From assembly GCA_024710405.1 (NCBI GenBank), contig JANJUV010000003.1, positions 1 through 35,231 of the forward strand: a stretch of 35,231 nt of DNA, written 5' to 3'. Position numbers and translations under genes: made by a program. This stretch comes from Bacteroidales bacterium. GTDB taxonomy: Bacteria; Bacteroidota; Bacteroidia; Bacteroidales; F082. Of the stretch, positions 18,105 through 26,003 are shown piece by piece. Position 1 is the stretch's first letter. The number at the start of each line of letters is the position of its first letter. The notes below the pieces were generated by a model. That model made no database searches. It was given only the letters and a program-made list of their open reading frames with translations, and was not told where the DNA came from.

Positions 18105-18230
18105 TTTCACTACACCCCCTGCTCTCAAAAGGTGTCCACAGCATGTTTAAGTTCAAAGTGGGAATCACTCTTTAGAATTGTTTATTAGTGTATAAAAGAA
18201 AAGACTATATTTAACTTTTTAAGTGGGTTT

Positions 18231-18653
18231 ATGACAAGACTTGCAAATACTGTTATAAGAACAATGTTTTATCAGGCAAGTCCAATTATTTTCGGACGAG
18301 CAAAATCTTTAAGATTAAGGAAAACAGCTGCTGAAAAGAAATTGTGGAATTTATTGAGAAAGAAGCAAATGTTAGGATTACGGTTTAAAGCCCAACACCC
18401 TATAAATCAATTCATAGCTGATTTTTATTGTCATACTATCAGGTTGGTTATTGAGGTTGATGGTAGTTCACATAATAAACTCAAAGTCAGAGAAAGCGAT
18501 GAGAAAAGATCTATGGAGCTGAAAAAATTTGGTATTGAACTAATTCGTTTTAGCAATGATGAAATCTTTAATGATATAGAGCAAGTTAGAAGCAAAATAG
18601 AATTGAAATGTTTAGGGTTAATTGATAGCCACCTCACACCCCCTTCCCCCTAA
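18231..18653 (+). CDS. DUF559 / Vsr-like PD-(D/E)xK endonuclease-fold protein
   Basis: The 140-aa protein matches DUF559, a family related to very-short-patch-repair (Vsr) endonucleases. Visible motifs are AEKKLWNLLR, LRFKAQHPI, FIADFYC (Asp64), LVIEVDGSSH (Glu75, Asp77, His81) and IELIRFSNDEI. Family members commonly begin at MFYQAS-type sequences, so the ATG at 18264 (residue 12) is a good alternative start. The gene is clearly more A/T-rich than its neighbours and lies between two near-identical repeats. Its last codons (TPPSP and the TAA) are encoded by the first bases of the downstream repeat, which begins at 18638. The target of the presumed nuclease is unknown. Base composition and flanking repeats suggest horizontal acquisition. 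Confidence 0.88.
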   Translation: MTRLANTVIRTMFYQASPIIFGRAKSLRLRKTAAEKKLWNLLRKKQMLGLRFKAQHPINQFIADFYCHTIRLVIEVDGSSHNKLKVRESDEKRSMELKKFGIELIRFSNDEIFNDIEQVRSKIELKCLGLIDSHLTPPSP

Positions 18654-18789
18654 AGGGGTCTTCCCCAAGGATTAGTTTTTTTACAACTTTAAAGAGAGCC
18701 GCCTTTGTAGAAGCTTTAGGATGGTCTCCCCCTCCAGGGGGTTGGGGGGTGAGCGGTGGCTAATGAAAATTCAAAAAAGGTTCGGTATT
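18638..18789. repeat. G/C-hairpin direct repeat, copy 2 (overlaps the DUF559 3' end)
   Basis: This is the second copy of the element at 17953-18104, in the same orientation and offset by 685 bp. Only a few changes occur in the first 118 bp, for example CGAGG versus CAAGG and TTTGGG versus TTTAGG. It supplies the stop codon of the DUF559 gene. Weaker similarity continues to about 18815. Confidence 0.88.
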
Positions 18790-18979
18790 CCTCCCAGCCC
18801 CCGCCCCCTGAACGAGTCCGTCAGAAACTCACTTCTGATTGTATTGCTTCAACGATGAGTTTTAAAATCAAAGAATCCGGATAATCATGCCAGGCTTATA
18901 CAACTACTATTTAAAAGTAGGTTGTACATTTGTAAACCATAATCTGTGAAACTGCACCTGATAACCAATAATAACTAAC
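18654..18979. other. Spacer between the DUF559 gene and the FeS membrane protein
   Basis: This 326-bp stretch holds most of the downstream hairpin repeat, then about 190 bp with one promoter-like element. No gene is seen. Confidence 0.6.
18925..18932 (+). promoter_or_regulatory. -7 element for the FeS membrane protein
   Basis: TACATTTG matches TAnnTTTG and predicts a start near 18938, about 42 bases before the ATG. No clear -33 element was found. Confidence 0.42.
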
Positions 18980-20296
18980 ATGATTATCAAACAAATATTC
19001 TTTGCTCTGGCGCTGCTCATCACACTCCTCATTTTTGGGTACACCATGCGCCGTATCTTTTATTATTTCAGATTTACGAAAAAGGTGCCTCTGCACAATA
19101 TTCCCCGCCGGATAATGGTCACTTTACAGGTGGCAATTGCCCAAACCAAAATCTTCAGACATCCGGTGATGGGATTGCTGCATGCTTTGGTTTTCTGGGG
19201 TTTTCTGGTGATTTTGCTGGGTAGTATAGAGATGGTTGTTGATGGCCTTGCCGGAGTGGAGCGCTCTTTTCGGGTACTTGGCCCGGTTTATGATTTTTTA
19301 ATGGCTTCGGGTGATATTTTTGCGGCCATCATCACTATTGCGATTCTTGTTTTCCTTTTTAGGAGGCTATTTTTAAAAGTAAAGCGTTTCTATGGCACGG
19401 AGATGAAACCGGTTTCCAAGGCCGATGCCAATATGGCCCTCAGCTTCATTTTAATCCTGATGATTACCCTGCTCGGGATGAATGTGTTTTATGTGATACA
19501 TACCCAGCAGATTGGAGCCGGACAGGCAGGTGTTTACCCGGTGAGTGCATGGATTGCCTCCCTTATGCCTGAGCTGTCGGAACAAACAGTTTGGTTTTGG
19601 CATGAGTTCAACTGGTGGTTTCATATTCTGCTGGTTTTTGCCTTTGCCAATGTTTTGCCTTATTCAAAGCATTTCCATGTTTTTATGTCGGTTCCCAATG
19701 TGTTTGTCAGCAGAATCAGTCCCTTAGGATATGCTGAAAATATGGAAAGCATCACCAAAGAGGTGAAATTGATGCTTGATCCGGCTGCTGCCATTGCGCC
19801 TTCCGATGCGGCTCCGGCAAAATTTGGCGTGTCTGATGTTGAGGATGTGAGTTGGGTAAATTATATGAATGCTCTTTCATGCACCGAATGTGGCAGGTGT
19901 ACTGCCGTTTGTCCGGCCAACATAACCGGCAAGCTGCTTTCGCCCCGCAAAATCATGATGGATGTCCGTGCCCGGATGAAAGAAAAAGGACCGGGAATGA
20001 TTCGCGAGGGGAGTAATTATTCTGATGGCAAATCATTGCTTTACAATTACATAACTGAAGAAGAACTTTGGGCATGTACCATGTGCAACGCCTGTGCACA
20101 GGAATGTCCGGTCAACATCAATCAGCCTGCCATCATACTTGATTTGCGCCGCTATCTGGTACTTGAAAAGTCAGCTGCTCCTGCCGGACTGAATACTGCG
20201 TTTACGAACATCGAAAACAATGGCGCTCCATGGCAATTTTCGCCACAGGACAGGTTGAACTGGGCTAATGAACTTTATTTGAATGATCATCTCTAA
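18980..20296 (+). CDS. Membrane iron-sulfur protein, likely ETF:menaquinone oxidoreductase subunit
   Basis: The 438-aa protein joins a five-helix membrane part resembling the nitrate reductase gamma/cytochrome b type (helices near residues 3-22, 60-90, 110-128, 152-176 and 210-235, several with His suitable for heme b) to a cytoplasmic ferredoxin domain. The two [4Fe-4S] motifs are complete: Cys301-x2-Cys304-x2-Cys307-x3-Cys311-Pro and Cys366-x2-Cys369-x2-Cys372-x3-Cys376-Pro. In DUF224-type proteins proposed to pass electrons from ETF to menaquinone, these parts are fused to CCG domains. Here the CCG part is a separate gene 73 bp downstream. The presence of etfBA and acyl-CoA dehydrogenase genes nearby supports this role. 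Heme content and quinone type are inferred. Confidence 0.85.
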   Translation: MIIKQIFFALALLITLLIFGYTMRRIFYYFRFTKKVPLHNIPRRIMVTLQVAIAQTKIFRHPVMGLLHALVFWGFLVILLGSIEMVVDGLAGVERSFRVLGPVYDFLMASGDIFAAIITIAILVFLFRRLFLKVKRFYGTEMKPVSKADANMALSFILILMITLLGMNVFYVIHTQQIGAGQAGVYPVSAWIASLMPELSEQTVWFWHEFNWWFHILLVFAFANVLPYSKHFHVFMSVPNVFVSRISPLGYAENMESITKEVKLMLDPAAAIAPSDAAPAKFGVSDVEDVSWVNYMNALSCTECGRCTAVCPANITGKLLSPRKIMMDVRARMKEKGPGMIREGSNYSDGKSLLYNYITEEELWACTMCNACAQECPVNINQPAIILDLRRYLVLEKSAAPAGLNTAFTNIENNGAPWQFSPQDRLNWANELYLNDHL

Positions 20297-20369
20297 TTAA
20301 TCTATTAAAATGTAAATCAATCAGATAGAGTTAATTGGAAAATGCCAATAAACGACTAAAGAAAACACA

Positions 20370-21170
20370 ATGACAGAGAACAGAATAAAAATAGAAGTGC
20401 CAATAATGGCAAATCTTGCTGCCGAAGGCCGTCAGCCGGAATGGCTGTTCTGGGTAGGATCGGCAGGGGCTTTCGACGACAGATACAAAAAAGTTACCCG
20501 CGAATTCGTGAAAATTCTGACCCGATTCAACATCGATTATGCCGTGCTCGGCACAGAGGAGTCTGACAGCGGCGATGTAGCCCGAAGGGCGGGCAATGAG
20601 ATGTTGTTTCAGATGCAGGCTATCACCAACATACAGATATTGAATGCCTACGGAGTAAAGAAAATTGTTACCTGCTGTCCGCATGACTTCAACACACTGA
20701 AAAATGAATACCCTGATCTTGGCGGCCACTATGAGGTGTGGCACCATTCGCAGTTTCTTGAAAAACTCATCAATGAGCAGAAGATCAATATTTCATCGGA
20801 AATTTTTTCAGGAAAAACCATAGTATTTCACGATCCGTGCTATCTCGGCAGGGCCAACAGCGAGTATGAAGCCCCAAGAAGAGTGCTCAATGCCATCCCC
20901 GCGCAGAAAACAGAGATGAAGCGCAACCGTAGTTTCGGGCTCTGCTGTGGTGCAGGCGGAGGGCAAATGTTCAAGGAGGCTGAAAAGGGCGATAAGGAAG
21001 TGTTCATTGAACGCACTGAAGAAGCCATTGCAACCGGTGCTGATATCATTGCAACTGCCTGTCCCTTCTGCATGGTGATGATGACTGATGGCATCAAATA
21101 CAAGAATCAGGAAGAACGCATGAAAAATTACGACATCGCTGAATTGGTCAGTTTGTCGCTTGGATTATAA
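20370..21170 (+). CDS. CCG-domain (HdrB/GlpC-like) oxidoreductase subunit
   Basis: The 266-aa soluble protein has two cysteine-rich (CCG) domains as in heterodisulfide reductase subunit B. The C-terminal one is intact: Cys157 in HDPCYLGR, Cys192-Cys193 in LCCGAGGG, and Cys231-x2-Cys234 in CPFC. The N-terminal one keeps the family's surrounding sequence but lacks most expected cysteines: Ser31 in WVGSAGAFDD, Asp66 in EESDSGD, and CCPHD (Cys103, Asp106) where CPHC is usual. It therefore probably binds only one noncubane-type cluster. It should dock on the membrane FeS protein encoded just upstream and accept electrons from ETF. Its 3' end lies about 20 bp before the serine hydrolase start. Confidence 0.85.
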   Translation: MTENRIKIEVPIMANLAAEGRQPEWLFWVGSAGAFDDRYKKVTREFVKILTRFNIDYAVLGTEESDSGDVARRAGNEMLFQMQAITNIQILNAYGVKKIVTCCPHDFNTLKNEYPDLGGHYEVWHHSQFLEKLINEQKINISSEIFSGKTIVFHDPCYLGRANSEYEAPRRVLNAIPAQKTEMKRNRSFGLCCGAGGGQMFKEAEKGDKEVFIERTEEAIATGADIIATACPFCMVMMTDGIKYKNQEERMKNYDIAELVSLSLGL

Positions 21171-21192
21171 ACAGATTGCCAAATCAATCGTT

Positions 21193-22362
21193 ATGAGAAT
21201 TATTTCTACAAGTTTCAGGCTTGGTTCGGCTGCATTTCTTCTCCTGTTGATTGCTTATTCCTGCCAACACTCTGCCAGAATAAGTACAGTTCAAAAGGTG
21301 CAGAATTTTGCCGACAGTATCTTAAAGACTGACAGCCTTCCGGGTATTTCTATCGCATACATGTTTGCCGACCTCAATCCTGTAACCATCACATCCGGAA
21401 TGGCCGACCTGGAAATGCAAATTCCGATGGATTCCGGAATGCTGCTGCTTTCGGGCAGTATTGGCAAAACCTATGTGGCGTCACTGGTGCTCAGGTTTTA
21501 CGAACTTGGGCTTATCCATTTAAACAGACCGGTGAAAGATTATCTTCATGACGAAAAATGGTACGACAGCCTTCCTAATGCAGCATTGATAACTCCTTTA
21601 CATCTGCTGCAACATACTTCTGGCCTCGATCGCTACGAATTTAAGAAAGCAGTTTGGGACAGCATTCGTATCAGACCTGAGAAAGAATGGACTGTGGCTG
21701 AACGGTTGGCGCTGCTTTATCAGGATTCACCACTTAATGATGCCGGTAAAGCCTTTGCATACTCCGATGCAAACTACATCCTGCTGGGTGCACTTCTTGA
21801 AAAGGTTTCAGGAATGGATTATTACGCACTTGCAACTGACAGTATTCTTTTGCCCATGAAGCTATATATGACAAAACCATCAGATCGTCAGGAAATTGCC
21901 GGACTATGTTCGGCCTATACAGCCTTTACAGAACAGTTTCAACTACCAATGAAAGTGGCTGACAACCAAAAGCTTTGTTTCAACCCTCAGATGGAATGGA
22001 CCGGCGGAGGCATGGCCAACACCCCATCCGATTTATGTCGCTGGGCACAAATTCTTTATAGTGGCATGTACTTATCTGACAGTGCTTTGAACCTGATGAC
22101 CAGCCCTGTGCCTTTTGAAACCGGAATCAGTGATGATGCCTCTTATGGTATGGGCTGCATCATCTGGAAGCCGGGTACCGCAGAGGTTTCCTATGGTCAT
22201 ACTGGTTTTTTTCCTGGGTTCCGGTCCATCGTCCGTTATTATCCGCAACACAAACTGGCCGTTGCTTTCCAGACCAATACCGACAAACTCCCTCCGGCGG
22301 CAAGTCTTGCCAAATACAGTGATCAAATCAAACAGCTGATTCTCGATGAAGTCCCTTTATAA
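21193..22362 (+). CDS. Serine hydrolase, class C beta-lactamase/DD-peptidase family lipoprotein
   Basis: The family covers penicillin-binding-like esterases, peptidases and beta-lactamases. I chose the ATG at 21193, giving 389 aa, because it begins directly with a signal peptide ending in a lipobox-like AYSC (Cys24). The earlier ATG at 21160 lies inside the upstream gene. The three active-site motifs are present: Ser89-x2-Lys92 (SIGK), Tyr190-Ser-Asp (YSD, usually YSN) and HTG at 336-338. HTSGLDRY after the first motif is typical. The protein should be anchored in the periplasm or outer membrane. The true substrate cannot be told from sequence. Its end overlaps the DUF1801 gene by 17 bp, suggesting co-translation. 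Confidence 0.88.
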   Translation: MRIISTSFRLGSAAFLLLLIAYSCQHSARISTVQKVQNFADSILKTDSLPGISIAYMFADLNPVTITSGMADLEMQIPMDSGMLLLSGSIGKTYVASLVLRFYELGLIHLNRPVKDYLHDEKWYDSLPNAALITPLHLLQHTSGLDRYEFKKAVWDSIRIRPEKEWTVAERLALLYQDSPLNDAGKAFAYSDANYILLGALLEKVSGMDYYALATDSILLPMKLYMTKPSDRQEIAGLCSAYTAFTEQFQLPMKVADNQKLCFNPQMEWTGGGMANTPSDLCRWAQILYSGMYLSDSALNLMTSPVPFETGISDDASYGMGCIIWKPGTAEVSYGHTGFFPGFRSIVRYYPQHKLAVAFQTNTDKLPPAASLAKYSDQIKQLILDEVPL

Positions 22363-22756
22363 TCCGCAGTTTGATGACTTCGTTTCGGGAATACCCGATC
22401 ATGCGCGTGAAATTCTCGAACGCCTCAATCATCTTTTACTTTCTTATCCTGGGATTCATTGCAAAATACGGTTCAGGATTCCATTTTATGACTGCAAAAG
22501 TTGGATATGTTACCTGAATCCGTTGAAAAAGGGTGCCGTTGAACTGGTTTTTCTTCGTGGAAGGGAGTTGGCAGATGAAAGTGGTCTTTTGGAATCTCGC
22601 GGACGTAAAATGGTAAAAGGTATTGTTATCAGTGATGCCGCCAATATACCTTACGAAACCATTCACAGCCTGATGGCTCAGGCACTGATAATCGACGAAC
22701 AGTCCATCACGATTGGAAAACAAATCAGGGATATCCGAAGCAAGAAAGGCACCTAA
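22346..22756 (+). CDS. DUF1801-family protein
   Basis: The 136-aa cytoplasmic protein has the DUF1801/YdhG-like pattern: an N-terminal helix pair, IRFRIPFYDCKSWICYLNPLKKGAVELVFLRG, then a Gly/Arg segment (ESRGRKMVKGIVI) and a C-terminal helix with MAQALIID. The function of the family is not established. Its start overlaps the serine hydrolase end by 17 bp, and its stop codon overlaps the stop of the convergent transglutaminase-like gene. Confidence 0.75.
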   Translation: MKSLYNPQFDDFVSGIPDHAREILERLNHLLLSYPGIHCKIRFRIPFYDCKSWICYLNPLKKGAVELVFLRGRELADESGLLESRGRKMVKGIVISDAANIPYETIHSLMAQALIIDEQSITIGKQIRDIRSKKGT

Positions 22757-23847
22757 AGTTTTTTCCGTTCCTGTTCGATGGTTCGAAGCATGTTTGCAGC
22801 ATTGCGCTTCAGCACGGAGGCGTTTCGTTTCAGGTCAGGGTGCGTAAACTGTGCTTCATCAAGTATGTCATTAACAGATATAAAAGACTCAGCTGCCTCA
22901 GAAAGTGTTTTTTCCAGAACGTCAATAAATGGTTTATAGTTTGGGTACTTATTCCGGAGGGAAGCATAGTCGTTGTAACGCTCAGCCCCCCGGTTATACA
23001 TTGCCGTTGCCTCGTTGAACCGCCTGATTCCAGCGTTTAAGATTTCCACTGACAGTGCCTGATTCAGGTATTCTTTTCTGATTTCCAGTGCTTCATCTTC
23101 GCCTGCAGCATCAATTCTTCTTAATTCCTGAGCCAATCGTTCAGGTCGTGAAAGTGAAAGATGGTACCTGATGGAATCTTCATAAGCAAACATCGTTTTT
23201 ATTGTTGCTGTGTTTGTTTGACCCAAACGGAAATCCTTGTGATTTACCGGAAATTTCAGAAACTGCCAGATGGGATCATAGGGCATATGGGTGCGGATCA
23301 TTGTCGAAGGTGGAACCATAAAATACCGTTCGTCAAACTCCTTTTGGAATCTGTTGTTGACCACACTGCCGGCGCCCCATGTCGGGTCGAACATATACCA
23401 GTAATCATTTATTTTTGCGGCTATCCAGGCATGGGGAAGCGGATCAACCTGATCTTCTTGACGGGTGTAGCCACTCACCATGTAAGAAGTAATTCCGGCT
23501 ATTTCGCATAACGAATCCATGATTCCGGCATAGCCTTCGCAAATACCTCGGCGCTTTTCAAAAGTGCGAACAGTGATTTCTGCATCGGTTTCTTCTCTGA
23601 TGAGTTCGTCCATTTCACGTGTATCGTAGCGTATGTTGTGCGCCAGCCAGACATACATTGCCCTGACTTTTTGTGTGTCGTCGGAAAAATTCTGGTTGAT
23701 CAGCCAGCCAAGTTCACCTATGGATTCTATCCTGTCTGAGGACAGCGCCATGATTCGCCTGTCGGTATCTTCCCAGCCACTTTGCGCAACAACGGCCTGA
23801 TTTAGAAAAAGTAAAGGGGCAAGCAGGCGGAACAAATTTTTCGTCAT
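22753..23847 (-). CDS. Secreted transglutaminase-like (cysteine protease fold) protein
   Basis: The ATG at 23847 is chosen because it opens directly on a signal peptide (ending VVAQ) and because a promoter element at 23908-23915 overlaps the longest possible start at 23910; an ATG at 23862 is also possible. The ~364-aa protein has a transglutaminase-like core with Cys103 in RRGICEGYAG, His139 in LPHAWIAAKI and Asp154 in YMFDPTWG. The preceding VWLAHNIRYDTRE motif is typical of this superfamily. The C-terminal half is helical and charged. It is probably periplasmic, acting as a protease or amidase; the substrate is unknown. It overlaps the DUF1801 gene tail by 4 bp. Confidence 0.85.
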   Translation of the reverse strand: MTKNLFRLLAPLLFLNQAVVAQSGWEDTDRRIMALSSDRIESIGELGWLINQNFSDDTQKVRAMYVWLAHNIRYDTREMDELIREETDAEITVRTFEKRRGICEGYAGIMDSLCEIAGITSYMVSGYTRQEDQVDPLPHAWIAAKINDYWYMFDPTWGAGSVVNNRFQKEFDERYFMVPPSTMIRTHMPYDPIWQFLKFPVNHKDFRLGQTNTATIKTMFAYEDSIRYHLSLSRPERLAQELRRIDAAGEDEALEIRKEYLNQALSVEILNAGIRRFNEATAMYNRGAERYNDYASLRNKYPNYKPFIDVLEKTLSEAAESFISVNDILDEAQFTHPDLKRNASVLKRNAANMLRTIEQERKKL

Positions 23848-23907
23848 ATTGCATTTTATCATCTCCGTCAAACGGCATTTTTTGATTATCCTTAACCTGC
23901 CGCCGGA

Positions 23908-23915
23908 CAAAAATA
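23908..23915 (-). promoter_or_regulatory. -7 element for the secreted transglutaminase-like gene
   Basis: The minus strand reads TATTTTTG, matching TAnnTTTG, with a predicted start near 23902. An ATG at 23910 would lie upstream of this start, which favours the ATGs at 23862 or 23847. Confidence 0.45.
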
Positions 23916-23919
23916 CAAC

Positions 23920-23946
23920 AACCCGCGTGCCAGTAGCTCACGGGTT
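23920..23946 (-). terminator. Terminator of the surface lipoprotein gene
   Basis: On the minus strand AACCCGTG pairs with CACGCGGGTT (one bulge) around a 9-base loop, followed by a T-rich tract (GTTGTATTTTTG). It lies about 65 bp after the lipoprotein stop codon. Confidence 0.5.
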
Positions 23947-24011
23947 GCCAGATAGATTAAATGTTTTTTGAAACAGATTAATAACTCTGGAGGAATGGTC
24001 TCAAAGAGGCG

Positions 24012-24776
24012 TTAATCAACTATAGTAACGCTTTTTTGCTTCACTGTTTCGGTCACGAAATAGAAGTTTTTGCCGCCATATTGAGCTGTGGAAAACTTCC
24101 AGGGAGCAACGGTAACGATGCCCTGTCCTTTGGATAATCCACTAAGGTCGGCTGCGCTGAATGTAGCGGTAGTTGCGTTTCCGGCAAATGCCTTCAGTTT
24201 GTCATTGATCATGAAATACACCGAGTCAGCGTTGGATATGTTGGTTATTGTTACTGTAAATCCGGCACTTTTGGAAACTTCATTACCACTGGTGATGTTG
24301 CCTGCATTGGGGAAACCATGGCTAACGGTGTGTGTAAAAGCAGGAACACCGGTTGTGCTGTTACCTGCAACCGACCAGTTGACACCACCACTGAAATCAA
24401 TGCCCGTTGGATTAGCAACACCGGGAGTGAATACATAGGAATTATTACTTTGTTTTTGAAGTGATTCGCTGTTGAGGCTCACAACTCCGGCATCAGCAAA
24501 TGATGTGTAGTTGCTGCCTGCTGCAAACACGGCTACACCGGTTCCCAGTGTAATAGTAACATCACCAAAGGGCGTTGACTGCACTGTTTCGGACCTTACA
24601 GCAACAAGGGTGCCATCACCAAACTGCAAAGATGAGGAAGGTTCGCTGTTGTTATTGTTGTTATTGTCGTCGTCGTCATCTTTCTGACATGAAGTGAGGG
24701 TGAGACTCAATGCAAACAGGACAATCATACTTTGTTGTGCTGCTTTTTTTAATCTTGAAATAATGGACATTTTCAT
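24012..24776 (-). CDS. Surface lipoprotein of unknown function
   Basis: The 254-aa protein has a signal peptide ending in the lipobox LTSC (Cys30). The residues after the lipid-bearing Cys are QKDDDDD, which fits the Bacteroidota lipoprotein export signal for the cell surface (Lys or Gln-Ala followed by acidic residues). A run of Asn follows, and the remainder (~45-254) is a beta-rich, Thr/Ser/Gly/Val domain without a family I recognise. The Asp/Asn run is encoded by a trinucleotide microsatellite at about 24650-24680 and may vary in length. The gene has a promoter element 40 bp upstream and a likely terminator downstream, so it is transcribed alone. Confidence 0.8.
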   Translation of the reverse strand: MKMSIISRLKKAAQQSMIVLFALSLTLTSCQKDDDDDNNNNNNSEPSSSLQFGDGTLVAVRSETVQSTPFGDVTITLGTGVAVFAAGSNYTSFADAGVVSLNSESLQKQSNNSYVFTPGVANPTGIDFSGGVNWSVAGNSTTGVPAFTHTVSHGFPNAGNITSGNEVSKSAGFTVTITNISNADSVYFMINDKLKAFAGNATTATFSAADLSGLSKGQGIVTVAPWKFSTAQYGGKNFYFVTETVKQKSVTIVD

Positions 24777-24815
24777 GGGTTAATTTTTTGAGGTTTTTCA
24801 ATTGGGTTAGCGGTA

Positions 24816-24823
24816 CAAAATTA
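24816..24823 (-). promoter_or_regulatory. -7 element for the surface lipoprotein gene
   Basis: The minus strand reads TAATTTTG, matching TAnnTTTG, with a predicted start near 24810 and a leader of about 34 bases. Confidence 0.42.
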
Positions 24824-24947
24824 GATTGGCAGACATCGCTTGCAGTTGTGGTAATCAACTTAATTATCTACGTTGTTTACCCTATTTCTGCTGACAGTGG
24901 CCATTGAAGCACACCTGATTTTTTGATCTGAGAAAAAAGTGATAAAA

Positions 24948-24973
24948 AAAACCGGAATTAAAGATCCGGTTTT
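24948..24973 (-). terminator. Rho-independent terminator of etfBA
   Basis: AAAACCGGA and TCCGGTTTT form a perfect 9-bp stem around an 8-base loop. Read on the minus strand it is followed by a run of eight T, starting about 23 bp after the etfA stop codon. Confidence 0.82.
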
Positions 24974-24996
24974 CACATCCATCAGCGACTGATAGT

Positions 24997-25965
24997 TTAA
25001 GATTTGATTTCTTTGACAGCTTCGATAAACTGTGGGAGTACTTTTGCCACATCGCCTACGATACCGTAGTCGGCTGCTTCAAAAATGGGAGCGTCGGGGT
25101 CTTTATTCACTGCGACAATCACTTTCGAGGAGCTTACTCCACCCAAATGCTGAATTGCACCTGAAATTCCGAAGGCAAAATAGAGGTTGGGGGCGATGAT
25201 TTTTCCGGTTTGTCCCACGTGTTCGCTGTGTGGTCTCCATCCTTCGTCAGACACCGGTCTTGAGCATGAAGTTCCTGCGCCGAGCAGGGCGGCCAGTTCT
25301 TCGAGCGGTGCCCAGTTTTCGGCTGCTTTCATTCCCCTTCCGCCACTGACAACAATGTCGGCATCGCTGAGCAGTACCTTTCCGGTGACCTTATTGGTCT
25401 GTTTAATTTGGATATGAAAATCAGCATCCACCATTTCGGGGTCGAAGAATTCAACTGAAGCAGTAACCTGTTTTTCGGCAAGGCCAAAGGAATTTGAGGA
25501 AAGTGTAAGAACTTTAACAGCTGATAACATTTCAATATGCCCGAATGCTTTACCTGTAAACAGCATTTTTTTAACCACAAAGGGTTCAGTGCTGACAGGT
25601 AGCCCGTTAACTGCACTAACCAATCCGGCTTTGAGTTTCACCGCAAGCCGGGGAGCAATGGCTTTGCCGAGATTGTTGTGGGCCAACACGACGCAGGTGG
25701 CTCCGGTTGTTTGGGCAGCTTGCGCCACTGCTTTCGCAATAGCCTGATTGTCCAATGCATTAAAACGCTCATCGGGATTGTTCAGGATACGAGAAATGCC
25801 GTAAACGGATAACTTTGATAGTTCGCTGTTATCCACCTTTCCGAGTGAAAGTGCAACTGCCGGCACATTGAGGCTTGCTGCAATGGAGGAGGCATAAGAA
25901 GCCAGTTCGAAACTGATTTTTTTGAATTTGCCGTCCCAGTTTTCAATATATACTAATACTGACAT
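24997..25965 (-). CDS. etfA: Electron transfer flavoprotein subunit alpha
   Basis: EtfA, 322 aa, pairs with EtfB to carry electrons from acyl-CoA dehydrogenases. The N-terminal ETF domain has the usual pattern (VYIENWDG, ATCVVLAHNNLGKAIAPRLAVKL). The C-terminal FAD-binding domain is complete: VVSGGRGM near 207-214, then SDEGWRPHSEHVGQTGK, YFAFGISGAIQHLGG, and IVAVNKDPDAPIFEAADYGIVGD. It follows etfB by 38 bp and ends at a strong terminator, so the two form one transcript. The likely electron acceptor is the FeS/CCG pair encoded at 18980-21170. The sequence gives no firm sign of electron bifurcation. Confidence 0.95.
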   Translation of the reverse strand: MSVLVYIENWDGKFKKISFELASYASSIAASLNVPAVALSLGKVDNSELSKLSVYGISRILNNPDERFNALDNQAIAKAVAQAAQTTGATCVVLAHNNLGKAIAPRLAVKLKAGLVSAVNGLPVSTEPFVVKKMLFTGKAFGHIEMLSAVKVLTLSSNSFGLAEKQVTASVEFFDPEMVDADFHIQIKQTNKVTGKVLLSDADIVVSGGRGMKAAENWAPLEELAALLGAGTSCSRPVSDEGWRPHSEHVGQTGKIIAPNLYFAFGISGAIQHLGGVSSSKVIVAVNKDPDAPIFEAADYGIVGDVAKVLPQFIEAVKEIKS

Positions 25966-26003
25966 ATTTTTTCCGTGTTAATATTGTGCAACATGAAATG
26001 ATA

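Larger units (their letters stand above)
17700..18230. other. Intergenic region between icmF and the DUF559 gene
   Basis: This 531-bp stretch holds the icmF promoter, about 200 bp of A/T-rich sequence with no recognised feature, and the upstream copy of the G/C hairpin repeat. Open frames through the repeat are translation artefacts. Confidence 0.6.
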
